The notes beneath the pieces are model-generated. The model made no database searches and had not been told where the DNA came from. It worked only from the letters and a program-made list of their open reading frames with translations. Of a DNA stretch of 64,000 nt, positions 1 to 11,070 are shown piece after piece; position 1 is the first letter of the stretch, and every line of letters begins with the position of its first letter. The stretch is from Stutzerimonas kunmingensis (GTDB lineage: Bacteria; Pseudomonadota; Gammaproteobacteria; Pseudomonadales; Pseudomonadaceae): assembly GCF_900114065.1 (NCBI RefSeq), contig NZ_FORS01000010.1, forward strand, positions 1 through 64,000, given 5' to 3'. Made by a program: the position numbers and the translations under genes.

Positions 1-34
1 AGTCTGAACTGACCCCGATTTCACGGACACCGAC

Positions 35-898
35 CTAAGAGACAGCGTGCAGGCGTTCATACTCGAACGGCGTCATATACGCCAAATACGAATGCCGTCG
101 CTGTCGGTTGTAAAACACTTCGATGTAGTCGAACAAGCTTTGCCGAGCCTCGTCGAAGGTTCGGTATTTCTGATGCCGCACATGCTCGGTTTTGAGCGTA
201 TGGAAAAAGCTCTCCATCGCTGCGTTGTCGTGGCAATTACCTTTACGGCTCATGCTCGGCTGGATATCGTTTTGAGCAAGCAGAGCCTGATAACGAGCGG
301 TTCTGTACTGCACGCCCTGATCGGTATGGAGCAGCAGGCCAACAGGCTTGGCACGCCTGCCCAGGCTCATTTCCAGTGCCAGCGTTGCTAGCTCTTGGCT
401 GGGCTTCTTATCCATTGCCCAGCCAACTATCAGCCGAGAGTAGAGATCCATGATCACCGATAGGTACAGCCATCCTTGAGCGGTCGGAATGAACGTAATG
501 TCCGCCACCCAACGCTCGTTTGGTCGATCCGCATAGAAGCGCCTCAGCAGTCGATGCTCAACGATATGTTCAAACGTTCGCCCGCGACCGGCCTGCTGCC
601 AAACCAAGGTCTGCTTTGTCCTGAGACCGGCCTCTCGCTTCAAACGAGCTATGCGATTGAGGCCTGCACTGTTCCCCTGACTAGTTAGCTCTCGGTGAAT
701 ACGTATCGGCCCATACGTTTGGCGACTATCACGATGAACCGCCTCGATCTGGCCCAGCAAAATACGGTTTGCCTTCGAACGCCGCGACTCTGCTCGATTG
801 CGCCACGCGTAGTACCCGCTTGGCGAAGCGCCAACCGCTCGGCAAAGCCTGCGGATCGGATACTGGGCAGCATGATCACGAATGAAGGCGTACTTCAC
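35..898 (-). CDS. IS3-family transposase OrfB (DDE catalytic subunit)
   Basis: 287 residues carrying the integrase core that cuts and joins DNA ends during transposition. An N-terminal HTH_21-like region (about 1-60; motif YGPIRIHREL) is followed by the rve core. The DDE triad is visible as WVADITFI (first Asp), HTDQGVQY (second Asp) and NAAMESFFHTLK (Glu). The free-standing start is a GTG at 898 that overlaps the orfA stop codon. In IS3 elements the active enzyme is normally the OrfAB fusion made by -1 frameshifting upstream of this start, at 928-934. No premature stop or frameshift is seen. Confidence 0.95.
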   Translation of the reverse strand: MKYAFIRDHAAQYPIRRLCRAVGASPSGYYAWRNRAESRRSKANRILLGQIEAVHRDSRQTYGPIRIHRELTSQGNSAGLNRIARLKREAGLRTKQTLVWQQAGRGRTFEHIVEHRLLRRFYADRPNERWVADITFIPTAQGWLYLSVIMDLYSRLIVGWAMDKKPSQELATLALEMSLGRRAKPVGLLLHTDQGVQYRTARYQALLAQNDIQPSMSRKGNCHDNAAMESFFHTLKTEHVRHQKYRTFDEARQSLFDYIEVFYNRQRRHSYLAYMTPFEYERLHAVS

Positions 899-1197
899 AC
901 GAGGCTCTTGGCGAAGTACGCAGCCGCCTTTTTTAGGATTTCGTTCTCTTCACGTAATCGCTCCATTTCGCGCTTCAGCTGAGCCACTTCGCTTTCTGGC
1001 TCAGCCTGGCGGCCAGAGCCCGGGAACGCGTGGCCCTGCTTCTGGTCAAGCTGCTGCTTCCACTTGTAGAGCTGATTGACCCGGATACCTAGCTCACGCG
1101 CAAGCTGCGTGCAGGACTTATCCGAGTCGGTCAGCTGACGGACTGCCTCTCGCTTGAATTCGGGGCTGTAGCGTTGGTACTCGCGTTTGTCTGTCAT
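895..1197 (-). CDS. IS3-family transposase OrfA (HTH, leucine zipper)
   Basis: 100 residues. The N-terminal helix-turn-helix (about 10-50, YSPEFKREAVRQL then LARELGIRVNQLYKWK) binds the IS ends. A C-terminal heptad-repeat segment (about 68-92, VAQLKREMERLREENEILKK) is the usual OrfA/OrfAB dimerisation zipper. ATG at 1197 is preceded by GGAAGG. The frame ends in TGA overlapping the GTG of orfB. The heptamer A-AAA-AAG lies in the last third of the gene, in the reading phase needed for -1 slippage into orfB. OrfA alone usually acts as a regulator of transposition. Confidence 0.93.
   Translation of the reverse strand: MTDKREYQRYSPEFKREAVRQLTDSDKSCTQLARELGIRVNQLYKWKQQLDQKQGHAFPGSGRQAEPESEVAQLKREMERLREENEILKKAAAYFAKSLV
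928..934 (-). promoter_or_regulatory. Programmed -1 frameshift heptamer A-AAA-AAG
   Basis: Reading the minus strand in the orfA frame gives ATC CTA AAA AAG GCG. The heptamer AAAAAAG in this phase is the standard IS3-family slippery site. A -1 slip continues directly into the orfB frame without a stop and would produce the OrfAB transposase. No stimulatory structure was worked out. Confidence 0.8.
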
Positions 1198-1303
1198 GGG
1201 ACACCTTCCTATCTGACGGTATAGTCACATTTGAGGTGTCCGTAAAACCGGGGCTAGATCAGTCGTTTTATTGTTTGCATGTCGACGTCCTCCACGCTTG
1301 GAG

Positions 1304-2167
1304 CTACAGCACGTCCAGGGGAATCTTCAGGTAGCGCGTGCCATTGCTTTCCGGCTCGGGCAGCTCGCCGCCGCGCATGTTGATCTGCACAGAGGGCAGG
1401 ATCAGCGTAGGCATGCCCAGCGTGGCATCCCGTGCCGTGCGCATGGAGACGAACTGGTCCTCGCTGATGCCTGCGTGCACGTGCACGTTGTATTCGCGTT
1501 CGGCGGCGATGGTCGTTTCATGGAGGAACTCTTCACGGCCGGGCGCCTTGTAGTCGTGGCACATGAATACCCGTGTGTCGCCCGGCAGGGCGAACAGCTT
1601 CTGGATCGACTGGTACAGCGTGCGCGCGTCGCCGCCTGGGAAATCGCAACGGGCAGTGCCGTAATCGGGCATGAACAGCGTGTCGCCGACGAACGCCGCA
1701 TCACCGATGACATAGGTCATGCAGGCCGGGGTGTGTCCCGGGGTATGGATGGCGCGCGCCTGGATGTTGCCGACCTGGAAGGTATCGCCATCGTGGAACA
1801 GGTGGTCGAACTGGCGGCCATCGGTCGCAAAGCCAGTACCGGCGTTGAACAGCTTGCCGAAGGTGTCCTGCACCACGGTGATGCGATCACCGATCGCCAG
1901 CTGACCACCTAGTTGCTGCCTGAGGTACGGCGCGGCGCTCAGATGGTCGGCGTGCACGTGGGTTTCCAGCAGCCACTGCACCTTGAGGTCCTGCTCGCAT
2001 ACATAGTCGACCAGACGCTGGGCGGTAGCATGGGAGGTACGGCCGGATGCCGGATCGTAGTCCAGCACCGAATCGATCACCGCGCATTGGCGTGTCTGCG
2101 GATCGCTGACCACGTAGCTGTAGGTGAAAGTCGCGGGATCGAAGAAGGGTTCGATATGGGCATTCAT
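1304..2167 (-). CDS. MBL-fold hydrolase, ETHE1/persulfide dioxygenase-like
   Basis: 287 residues of the metallo-beta-lactamase fold. The metal-site motif HVHADH is at 70-75, with further ligands in HTPGHTPA, FVGDTLF and FMCHDY. The overall sequence resembles the glyoxalase II/ETHE1 branch (Blh-type persulfide dioxygenases), which oxidise glutathione persulfide to sulfite in sulfide detoxification. The substrate is inferred from family resemblance only. ATG 2167 is chosen because GGAGAGGAG lies just upstream; an in-frame ATG at 2185 would place that Shine-Dalgarno inside the gene. A CsoR/CstR-like inverted repeat lies at 2191-2206. The gene is bordered downstream by the IS element. Confidence 0.85.
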   Translation of the reverse strand: MNAHIEPFFDPATFTYSYVVSDPQTRQCAVIDSVLDYDPASGRTSHATAQRLVDYVCEQDLKVQWLLETHVHADHLSAAPYLRQQLGGQLAIGDRITVVQDTFGKLFNAGTGFATDGRQFDHLFHDGDTFQVGNIQARAIHTPGHTPACMTYVIGDAAFVGDTLFMPDYGTARCDFPGGDARTLYQSIQKLFALPGDTRVFMCHDYKAPGREEFLHETTIAAEREYNVHVHAGISEDQFVSMRTARDATLGMPTLILPSVQINMRGGELPEPESNGTRYLKIPLDVL

Positions 2168-2190
2168 GGACGCGCTCCTCTCCAAGATTA

Positions 2191-2206
2191 ATACCGGTAG
2201 GGGTAT
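2191..2206 (-). promoter_or_regulatory. CsoR/CstR-like operator candidate
   Basis: The sequence ATACCGGTAGGGGTAT is a partial inverted repeat with ATACC/GGTAT arms and a G/C tract, 24 bases upstream of the hydrolase ATG. CsoR-family repressors, including the persulfide sensor CstR, bind sites of this general form, and CstR regulates persulfide-oxidising genes in other bacteria. No CsoR-family gene is visible in the window, so the assignment is speculative. Confidence 0.3.
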
Positions 2207-2321
2207 GTATGTGGAGTGATGTTAGCCCTGATTTAGGTTATATGCTTAGACTTAATAGTTATTAGCTGGTGACGGGACGTTCGCCGCGACCCGCTATGGA
2301 AGGGGCGCAGCGGCTGTCGGG

Positions 2322-3045
2322 TCAGCGACTGGGCGGATTGGCAGCGTCACTGACGATATGGCCATCGACCAGCTGTATGGTCCGCCCGCAATCGGCCGCA
2401 AGCCGTGGATCATGGGTCACCACCAGTATTGCGCAGCCGAACTGGGCATTGATGCGATGAAATAGCTCGAACACGCTTTGCGCGGTGCGGGTATCGAGAT
2501 TGCCGGTCGGCTCGTCGGCCAGCAACAGAGGCGGGCGGGTCACCAGCGCCCGGGCGATGGCAACTCGTTGCTGCTGGCCGCCGGAGATCTGCGTCGGCTT
2601 CTTGTCGGCGAACTGCGCCAGTCCAACTTCGTCGAGCAGGCCGCGAGCCAGGTCGATATCCGCGTGTGACGGCTTGCCGTGGCGAATCATCAGCGGCATC
2701 AGCACGTTCTCCAGCACGCTGAACGCCGAGATCAGGTGGTGAAACTGGAACACGAAACCGATTGCCTGGTTGCGCAGGTGCGTGCGCGCTTCGTCGTTGC
2801 TGTCGCGTGTCGCCTGGCCGAGCACGTACAGCTCGCCGGAGCTGGGCGTATCGAGCAGGCCGATCAGGTTCAGCAGCGTGCTCTTACCTGAGCCGGACGG
2901 GCCGATCAGCGCGGCCAGCTCACCACGGCTCAGACGCAGGTCGATACCGTGCAACACCTCGGTTTCCAGTGGTGTGCCTATGTTGAAGGCCTTGCGTACC
3001 TGTTCCAGGCGCAGGACCTCATTGGCCGGGCTGGCTGGCAGGGTT

Positions 3046-3053
<8 letters not shown>
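2322..3053 (-). CDS. ABC exporter ATPase, MacB/LolD family
   Basis: 243 residues with a complete nucleotide-binding domain: Walker A GPSGSGKST (51-59), Q-loop FVFQFHHL, signature ISGGQQQR (around 156), Walker B LLLADEPTGNLD and the H-loop VVTHD. Ligand is unknown; the family includes LolD (lipoprotein release) and MacB-type exporters that pull substrates from the inner membrane or periplasm. ATG 3053 overlaps the stop of the permease gene by 8 bases, implying translational coupling. A longer frame starts at 3089, but it would lie inside the permease. With the permease and the HlyD-like adaptor it forms a three-gene minus-strand operon. Confidence 0.88.
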
Positions 3054-4266
<1,213 letters not shown>

Positions 4267-4270
4267 GCAG

Positions 4271-5455
4271 TCAGTCCTGAATGCCGGTTGGAATCGCTTG
4301 CTCACGCACGCGTACGCGCTGGCCTTCCTCGGCGTCGCCGATCAGCACCAGATCACCAGCGGCCAGCCCTTCGCTCACTTCGCTCAGCGCCGTGCCCAGC
4401 ATTCCCAGACGCACGCTGACCCGCTCCACTACGCCGTCATTGACGCGCAATACCTGCGCACGTGTTCCGTCGCGGGCGCGCAGCGCATCGTTGGGCAGTA
4501 CCAGGGCTTGCTCGCGTCGGCCGGTCTCGATGTTCACCGAGACGGTCATGCCCTGACGCAGGAAGTCGGCTGGTTCCAGCAGGTCGAGATGGACATCGAT
4601 GGTCCCACGGGCGGTATCGACGCTCGGCGCGATGAAGCTGACGCGTGCCGGCAGCACTCGATCCGGGTAGGCATCGGCGATGATCCTGGCGGCCTGGCCC
4701 AGTTCGATCGGGGCCAGATTCTTTTCGTCCAGAGGCAGCAGGATTTCGCTACTGCCGGAGCGGGCGATCGTCAGCAGGGTGCGGCCGGGCTGTACCAGGT
4801 CGCCGGGTTCGACTTCGCGCGTCTGCACGATGCCGTCGACTTGGGCGTGGATGCGGGCTTTCGCCAGGTTTGCGCGCGCCGCTTCCAGGCGCTGACGCAG
4901 GACCTGTTCCTCGCTGCCGCCTTCGCCCACGGCCGCGGCGGCGAAGCGGGCGCGATCGCGGACCACACGGGCAGTCAGCGTTGCGCGTCGAGCCTGCTCA
5001 AGCGCCTCGGAGGCCAGGAGCTTGCGTTCGAACAGTGTCTCCCGGCGCTGGAGTTCGCGATCGGCCTGTTCGAGGTTGTTCTGTGCCTCGCGTAGGGTGG
5101 CCTGTGCCTGGGGGCGGCTGGAATCGATCAGCTGCCGCAGGGCCGCTTCCGCCTCGCGCAGGCGGGCGCGCTGCTCGTCGTCGCGCAGCTCCAGCAACAG
5201 ATCGCCAGCCTTTACCGCATCGCCCTCGCGCACATGGCGCACGGCGATAACGCCGGTGATTTCGCTGCCGACCTGCGCCAGCGACTGGCTGTCCACCTCG
5301 CCGCTGGCGACCACGCGTTGCACCAGTGGGCGTGTTTCCAGGCGATAACCGGGCAATTCTGGCCCTTGAAGCTGGCGCCAGATCATCCAGCCGGCCAGCA
5401 GCAGGACCGGGATGATCAGCAAAAGCGCGCGACGAATGGTTTTTGCAGCGGGCAC
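4271..5455 (-). CDS. HlyD/MacA-family periplasmic adaptor protein
   Basis: 394 residues if started at GTG 5455, which has AAGGAG nine bases upstream. A single N-terminal anchor helix (about 8-26, LLLIIPVLLLAGWMIW) is followed by a biotinyl-lipoyl half-domain (VGSEITGVIAVRHVREGDAV), a long alpha-helical hairpin rich in Glu/Arg/Ala (about 90-170), the second lipoyl half (KARIHAQVDGIVQTREV) and beta-barrel domains (PARVSFIAPSVDTARGTIDV). This is the usual adaptor that links an inner-membrane ABC pump to an outer-membrane channel; no TolC-like gene is adjacent. An in-frame ATG at 5491 is an alternative start. The promoter region is shared with the divergent ZIP gene. Confidence 0.85.
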   Translation of the reverse strand: MPAAKTIRRALLLIIPVLLLAGWMIWRQLQGPELPGYRLETRPLVQRVVASGEVDSQSLAQVGSEITGVIAVRHVREGDAVKAGDLLLELRDDEQRARLREAEAALRQLIDSSRPQAQATLREAQNNLEQADRELQRRETLFERKLLASEALEQARRATLTARVVRDRARFAAAAVGEGGSEEQVLRQRLEAARANLAKARIHAQVDGIVQTREVEPGDLVQPGRTLLTIARSGSSEILLPLDEKNLAPIELGQAARIIADAYPDRVLPARVSFIAPSVDTARGTIDVHLDLLEPADFLRQGMTVSVNIETGRREQALVLPNDALRARDGTRAQVLRVNDGVVERVSVRLGMLGTALSEVSEGLAAGDLVLIGDAEEGQRVRVREQAIPTGIQD

Positions 5456-5513
5456 GACGGACCACTCCTTAATGCGGCCCCTCCGGGCCATCGAACCCGC
5501 CAAGCTTACGGTC

Positions 5514-5528
5514 ATACCCATGGGGGTA
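5514..5528. promoter_or_regulatory. Metal-regulator-like inverted repeat in the divergent hlyD/ZIP promoter
   Basis: ATACCCATGGGGGTA is a near-palindrome (TACCC/GGGTA arms around AT) in the 186-base space between the divergent adaptor and ZIP genes. Its ATACCC...GGGTA form resembles both the candidate at 2191-2206 and CsoR/RcnR-family operators. It could coordinate metal export and import genes, but no cognate regulator is seen here. Confidence 0.3.
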
Positions 5529-5641
5529 CAACGCGGGCGTTGCGCGCAGGTCGGGCGATGGTCTGCGGCTATCGTGACCATAGGCTCTGGAGCAGGGCGT
5601 GGCGGAGTACACTGGCCGCCCGCATCGAGGATTCTGAAATC

Positions 5642-6574
5642 ATGGCGTCCACCGTTCAAAGCCCGGCGGCCACTCTGCGCGCTGCCTGGCTCGCACAGGC
5701 GCAAGCCAACCCCTGGATCACCTTCGGTCTTGCGGCAACTGCAGTGGCGGTGCTGTTGCTGCTAGTGGCGGGTACCGCCAACGCTTTGCAGAGCAGTGAG
5801 GCGGGCAACGTTCGCTACGCGCTGTTGGGCGGCAGCGCCGGTTTCGTAGCGACGGCGGTCGGCGCGTTTCTGGCGATCGGCCTGCGTGACATTTCTACCC
5901 GCACCCAGGACAGCATGCTTGGCTTTGCCGCCGGCATGATGCTCGCTGCGAGCGCTTTCTCTCTGATCCTTCCGGGGCTGGAAGCGGGGCGTGAATTGTT
6001 CGGTAACGGCCCGGCTGCGGCGCTGACGGTGGTGGTCGGCCTGGGGCTTGGCGTGTTGCTCATGCTCGGTCTGGATTACTTCACGCCGCACGAGCATGAA
6101 AGCACTGGCCCCTGTGGTCCCGAGTGCGAACGCCTGAACAGGGTCTGGCTGTTTGTGCTCGCCATTGCGCTGCACAACATTCCCGAAGGCATGGCCATCG
6201 GTGTGAGCTTCGCCAATGGCGACCTGAGCGTTGGCCTGCCGCTGACCACGGCGATCTCCATTCAGGACATTCCCGAAGGCCTGGCCGTCGCGCTGGCGTT
6301 GCGCACCACCGGGTTGTCGGCGCTGGGTTCGGTGCTGGTCGCCGCGGCATCCGGGCTGATGGAGCCGATCGGCGCGTTGGTGGGTATCGGCATGTCCAGC
6401 GGCTTCGCCATCGCCTATCCCATCAGCCTCGGCCTGGCCGCGGGGGCAATGATCTTCGTGGTATCCCACGAGGTGATCCCGGAAACCCACCGCAACGGCC
6501 ATCAGACGCCCGCCACGCTGGGCCTCATGGTGGGCTTCGCGGTGATGATGTTCCTCGATACCGCGCTGGGCTGA
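5642..6574 (+). CDS. ZIP-family divalent metal transporter
   Basis: 310 residues, about eight hydrophobic segments. The two signature metal-binding helices are clear: HNIPEGMAIG (TM4, about 178-187) and QDIPEGLAVAL (TM5, about 205-215). A His-containing loop (FTPHEHES) precedes TM4. ZIP proteins of the GufA type import Zn2+ and other divalent cations into the cytoplasm. ATG 5642 is chosen because it opens the conserved reading frame and has GAGGA twelve bases upstream. It is transcribed divergently from the HlyD-like gene and ends 4 bases from the convergent motB-like gene. Confidence 0.9.
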   Translation: MASTVQSPAATLRAAWLAQAQANPWITFGLAATAVAVLLLLVAGTANALQSSEAGNVRYALLGGSAGFVATAVGAFLAIGLRDISTRTQDSMLGFAAGMMLAASAFSLILPGLEAGRELFGNGPAAALTVVVGLGLGVLLMLGLDYFTPHEHESTGPCGPECERLNRVWLFVLAIALHNIPEGMAIGVSFANGDLSVGLPLTTAISIQDIPEGLAVALALRTTGLSALGSVLVAAASGLMEPIGALVGIGMSSGFAIAYPISLGLAAGAMIFVVSHEVIPETHRNGHQTPATLGLMVGFAVMMFLDTALG

Positions 6575-6578
6575 CGCG

Positions 6579-7310
6579 TCAGGGCTTGTCCGCCTCGGTC
6601 TGCATGATCAGCTCGACGCGGCGGTTGCTGGCGCGACCCTGTTCGTCGCCGTTGTCGGCGAGCGGTCGCGTGTCGGCGTAGCCGGTTGCGCTCAGCCGCG
6701 TCGATTCGATGCCGGCCAGCTGCAGGTAGCGCACCACGCTGCTGGCGCGGCTGGCGGAAAGCTCCCAGTTGGACGGAAAGCGCTCAGTCTGGATGGGCAG
6801 ATTGTCGGTATGGCCCTCGACGATGATCCGATGACCGCCTGCGGCGAGGGTCGGGACCAATCGGTCGATCACATCCAGCCCGGCGTCTTCCAGCTCCGCC
6901 CGCCCTGAGCCGAACAGAATTTCGCTGCTGATTCGAAAGCTGATGCTGCCATCGTTGACGATGACCTCGATGTCGTCGCCCAGCGCCAGATCGGGCTTCG
7001 CTTCGCTCGTGTCGTCCTGCTGCGTATCAGCCGCCGGCGCCGGTAGCGGCACGATCGATGGTATGGGTGAAGCGCTTGGCTGCAGTGCTACCAGCTGATC
7101 GCCAGCCGACTGCTGCGTGGCTTCTACCATCGAGGGCTCGCTCTGCTGGCCTTCGCCCTTGCCGGCCAGCGCCAGCATGATCACCAGCATCACCAGCAGC
7201 AGGGTGAGCATGTCCAGGTAGGTGATCAGCCAGGCTTCCTGCTCTTCCTCTCGCTGCGGCTCGATATGCCAGCGGGAGAAGCGGCTGCCCGGCGATGCCT
7301 GGCCGTTCAC
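6579..7310 (-). CDS. MotB/OmpA-type stator subunit
   Basis: 243 residues. After a short cytoplasmic tail comes one transmembrane helix (about 28-48) holding the proton-binding Asp33 in ITYLDMLTLL, the hallmark of MotB proteins. A Pro/Ser/Ala-rich linker leads to a C-terminal OmpA/peptidoglycan-binding domain (about 110-240; IIVEGHTDNLPI, NWELSASRASSVVRYL). The protein anchors a proton channel to the cell wall and pairs with the MotA-like gene upstream. The GTG at 7310 overlaps the motA-like stop (GTGA), which implies coupled translation. No other flagellar genes are near, so this may be an auxiliary stator or another MotAB-like motor. Confidence 0.87.
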   Translation of the reverse strand: MNGQASPGSRFSRWHIEPQREEEQEAWLITYLDMLTLLLVMLVIMLALAGKGEGQQSEPSMVEATQQSAGDQLVALQPSASPIPSIVPLPAPAADTQQDDTSEAKPDLALGDDIEVIVNDGSISFRISSEILFGSGRAELEDAGLDVIDRLVPTLAAGGHRIIVEGHTDNLPIQTERFPSNWELSASRASSVVRYLQLAGIESTRLSATGYADTRPLADNGDEQGRASNRRVELIMQTEADKP

Positions 7311-8122
7311 GTGCGTTCGTCCTGCGGCGCGCTGCGCGGTGCGGCGGGGCTGCCGTCGCGAATTTCGTCGTCGTGGTGGGCGATGAACGACTTGAGCGTT
7401 TCGCGCATGTAGGCCGGGCTGCGGCGATTGCACATCATGGAGATGCCCTGCATCACCAGATTCATCAGCGCCACGCGTTGCTCGGTACGCCGTTCGAGCT
7501 TCACGGCCACTGGTTTGAGGATCAGGTTGGCCAGCAGCACGCCGTAGAAGGTCGTCATCAGCGCGACCGCGAGGCTGCGGCCGATCAGGTCCATATTGCC
7601 GCTACCGAGCATGAACATCAGGTTGATCAGCCCGACCAGCGTGCCGATCATGCCGAACGCCGGCGCATAGTTGGACATCGCCCGGAACAGCTGTGCCTCG
7701 GCATTCTCCCGGGCGCGCAGTCGTGCGATGCGCCATTGCAGAAGTTCCAGGATGTCTTCTTCCGGGGTGTTGTCGATCACCAGCTGCACGCCGGTGCGCA
7801 GAAAGGGATTGCTGACCTGCTCGACCGCTTTTTCCACCGCAGGTAGGTCACCGCTGATCCACAGTCGCGAGATCTGCACCAGCTCATCGAGATCCTGCCG
7901 CGTGTACAGGCGCTCGTTGCGCATCACGGTCCAGATCAGCCCGAACACTCGGGTGACTTCGCGCAACGGATAGCTGATAAAGGTCGCCGCCAGGGTGCCG
8001 ACCAGTACGATGCCGAGGCTTGGCAGGTCGATGAAAAGCGCGGGTTCTTTGGCGGCGAAGAGCATGACGACGGCGAGCAGTCCGATGCTCGCGACGATGC
8101 CGATCAGGGTGGAGGGATTCAT
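7307..8122 (-). CDS. MotA/TolQ/ExbB-type proton channel subunit
   Basis: 271 residues, about four transmembrane segments: two near the N-terminus (4-24, 33-52) and two at about 150-175 and 183-205 around the conserved FGMIGTLVGLINLM and MTTFYGVLLANLILKP motifs. A cytoplasmic domain lies between the helix pairs. This matches MotA, which with MotB converts ion flow into torque. ATG 8122 has GGAGTT just upstream. The gene leads a two-gene operon with the motB-like gene. Confidence 0.88.
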   Translation of the reverse strand: MNPSTLIGIVASIGLLAVVMLFAAKEPALFIDLPSLGIVLVGTLAATFISYPLREVTRVFGLIWTVMRNERLYTRQDLDELVQISRLWISGDLPAVEKAVEQVSNPFLRTGVQLVIDNTPEEDILELLQWRIARLRARENAEAQLFRAMSNYAPAFGMIGTLVGLINLMFMLGSGNMDLIGRSLAVALMTTFYGVLLANLILKPVAVKLERRTEQRVALMNLVMQGISMMCNRRSPAYMRETLKSFIAHHDDEIRDGSPAAPRSAPQDERT

Positions 8123-8223
8123 CGGAACTCCGCTGAAGGGGGCCAGTGCAGAAAGCGCGCGATCATAGCAGCTGGCCTTGCGCGTACGGCTGACCTGAGT
8201 CAGATCAGCCGCTGGCAGCCGCT

Positions 8224-9399
<1,176 letters not shown>

Positions 9400-9450
9400 T
9401 CATGGAAGAGGATGCAAGTGGCCTGCCGTAAGCGTGGCAGCAGTCTGTGG

Positions 9451-9478
9451 TTGTAAGTTGCTGATAAGCCGGTACAAT
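9451..9478 (+). promoter_or_regulatory. Promoter candidate for the SRP RNA
   Basis: TTGTAA (9451-9456) and TACAAT (9473-9478) are separated by 16 bases and resemble sigma-70 -35 and -10 boxes. They lie about 35 bases upstream of the SRP RNA stem, consistent with a short processed leader. Confidence 0.5.
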
Positions 9479-9510
9479 GGCGCCGCTCGCCGCCAGGCGG
9501 GTTTCGTTAT

Positions 9511-9623
9511 GGTGGGCCCTGCCGGTCCCCTCGCAACGATCAGCCGTGAACCCGGTCAGGCCCGGAAGGGAGCAGCCGCAGCGGTGACATTGTGTGCCGG
9601 GGTGTGGCTGGTAGGGTTCACCT
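9511..9623 (+). ncRNA. ffs: Bacterial small SRP RNA (4.5S RNA)
   Basis: The RNA component of the signal recognition particle, bound by Ffh to target membrane proteins. The segment from GGTGGGCCCT (9511) to AGGGTTCACC (ending about 9622) forms the closing stem. The conserved domain IV core is present as GGTCAGGCCCGGAAGGGAGC with GCAGC following, the tetraloop and asymmetric-loop region recognised by Ffh. Length of about 112 nucleotides matches gammaproteobacterial 4.5S RNA. Exact ends are estimated to within a few bases. Confidence 0.93.
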
Positions 9624-9812
9624 CCATAACGATCTTCTCGTTTTTCCTTTCTCTCTTATCTGAATCCGCTGACGCCTTTGCAGGCTCGGGCGTATACGCG
9701 TGTCTGCCGTTCCTGTGTTGTGGTATGGCAACCGGTTGTTGGCGCCAACCTTGTATCCTGCGCAGCGTTTCCAGAGGCACGAAGTGCCGGTATCGGCTCG
9801 AGGAGCACGGTT

Positions 9813-10967
9813 TTGTCTGTAAAAGCGAAGTGGGACATCTTCTGCGCAGTCGTGGATAACTTCGGTGACATCGGTGTCACCTGGCGCCTGGCCCGGCAGC
9901 TGGCGGCGGAACACGGTCAGCACGTGCGGCTGTGGGTGGATGACCTGGATACCTTCGCTCGGCTTTGCCCGGCGGCCAATGCCGAGGCGGAACAGCAGCT
10001 GCACGAGGGCGTGGAGGTCCGGCGCTGGTCCGGCCAATGGTCAGCTACCGAGCCCGCCGATGTGGTCATCGAGGCGTTCGCCTGCAATCTGCCGCAGCCC
10101 TACATCAATGCCATGGCTGCCAGCGGTCGTCGCATCCTCTGGCTGAACCTCGAGTATCTGAGCGCCGAGGACTGGATCGTCGGCTGCCATGCGCTGCCCT
10201 CACTGCAGGCCAACGGCTTGCAGAAGTACTTCTTCTTTCCGGGCTTCGAAGCCCGGACCGGCGGTCTGATCCGTGAAGCCGATCTGATGTTGCGCCGTGC
10301 GGAATTTCAGAGCGATATGGCGCAACAGACCGCTTTTCTTGCCTCGCTCGGCGTAGCGCGACAGCCCGGCGCGCGCCTGTTGTCCTTGTTCGCCTACGAA
10401 AACACTGCGGTCGCGGGTTGGCTAGACGCCCTCGCGGCCGATTCGCGCAGCAACCAGCTGCTGGTCCCGGAAGGGCGAGTACTTGGCGATGTTGCCGCCT
10501 GGCTTGGCGTGCCGAGCCTGCAGACGGGCGATCAGCATCGGCACGGCAGTCTGCAGCTGTGCATCGTGCCGTTCATGACTCAGGACGAATACGACCTGCT
10601 GCTGTGGAGCTGCGATTTCAACGCGGTGCGCGGCGAGGAGTCCTTTATCCGCGCCCAGTGGGCCGGCAGACCGCTGGTGTGGCACATCTATCCTCAGGAA
10701 GACGATGCCCACTGGGATAAACTCCATGCCTTTCTCGATCTGTACGCGCATGAGCTGTCGCCCACGGCCAACGCAGCGCTACGCGAATTCTGGCGTGCCT
10801 GGAACGCTGGGCAGGGGGCTGGCGAAGCCTGGACCGCTCTGGTCCGCGAGTATCCGGCGTTGCTCGAGCATGCCGAAGCCTGGACCCACGAGCAGGTGGC
10901 CAATGGCGATCTGGCCGGAAAGCTGGTGTTTTTCTACACCGATTGGCTAGGTGCTGTTCACGCTTAG
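9813..10967 (+). CDS. earP: EF-P arginine rhamnosyltransferase EarP
   Basis: 384 residues. EarP transfers rhamnose from dTDP-L-rhamnose to Arg32 of elongation factor P, which is needed for rescue of ribosomes stalled at polyproline. The N-terminal motif CAVVDNFGDIGVTWRLA carries the two aspartates (Asp15, Asp19) equivalent to conserved catalytic-site residues, and GEESFIRAQWAGRPLVWHI is the conserved sugar-nucleotide region of the C-terminal half of this GT-B enzyme. TTG 9813 is preferred: AGGAG is seven bases upstream, and upstream residues overlap low-conservation sequence. The efp gene follows, and its Arg32 confirms the pairing. The dTDP-rhamnose genes are outside the window. Confidence 0.93.
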   Translation: MSVKAKWDIFCAVVDNFGDIGVTWRLARQLAAEHGQHVRLWVDDLDTFARLCPAANAEAEQQLHEGVEVRRWSGQWSATEPADVVIEAFACNLPQPYINAMAASGRRILWLNLEYLSAEDWIVGCHALPSLQANGLQKYFFFPGFEARTGGLIREADLMLRRAEFQSDMAQQTAFLASLGVARQPGARLLSLFAYENTAVAGWLDALAADSRSNQLLVPEGRVLGDVAAWLGVPSLQTGDQHRHGSLQLCIVPFMTQDEYDLLLWSCDFNAVRGEESFIRAQWAGRPLVWHIYPQEDDAHWDKLHAFLDLYAHELSPTANAALREFWRAWNAGQGAGEAWTALVREYPALLEHAEAWTHEQVANGDLAGKLVFFYTDWLGAVHA

Positions 10968-11070
10968 CGTGCGACCGCACCTTCAATTATGGTGGGGAAA
11001 GGCCGTGGCCTGATCTCCGCGCCTTGTTGTACGCCGCTCCGTATGGCGCCATTTGGCGCAGCAACGTGGC

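Larger units (their letters stand above)
5..1261 (-). mobile_element. Complete IS3-family insertion sequence
   Basis: An intact 1257-bp element. The ends form imperfect inverted repeats of about 27 bp (5-31 and 1235-1261; 22 of 27 positions match), starting TGA and ending TCA as is usual in IS3. They are flanked by a direct repeat GTC (2-4 and 1262-1264), the 3-bp target duplication expected for this family. Inside are two overlapping minus-strand reading frames, orfA and orfB, joined by a slippery A-AAA-AAG heptamer (928-934). Both frames are open and the DDE residues are present, so the element looks active. It lies about 40 bp beyond the stop codon of the hydrolase gene at 1304-2167 and disrupts no visible gene. 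I did not assign a named IS. Confidence 0.93.
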
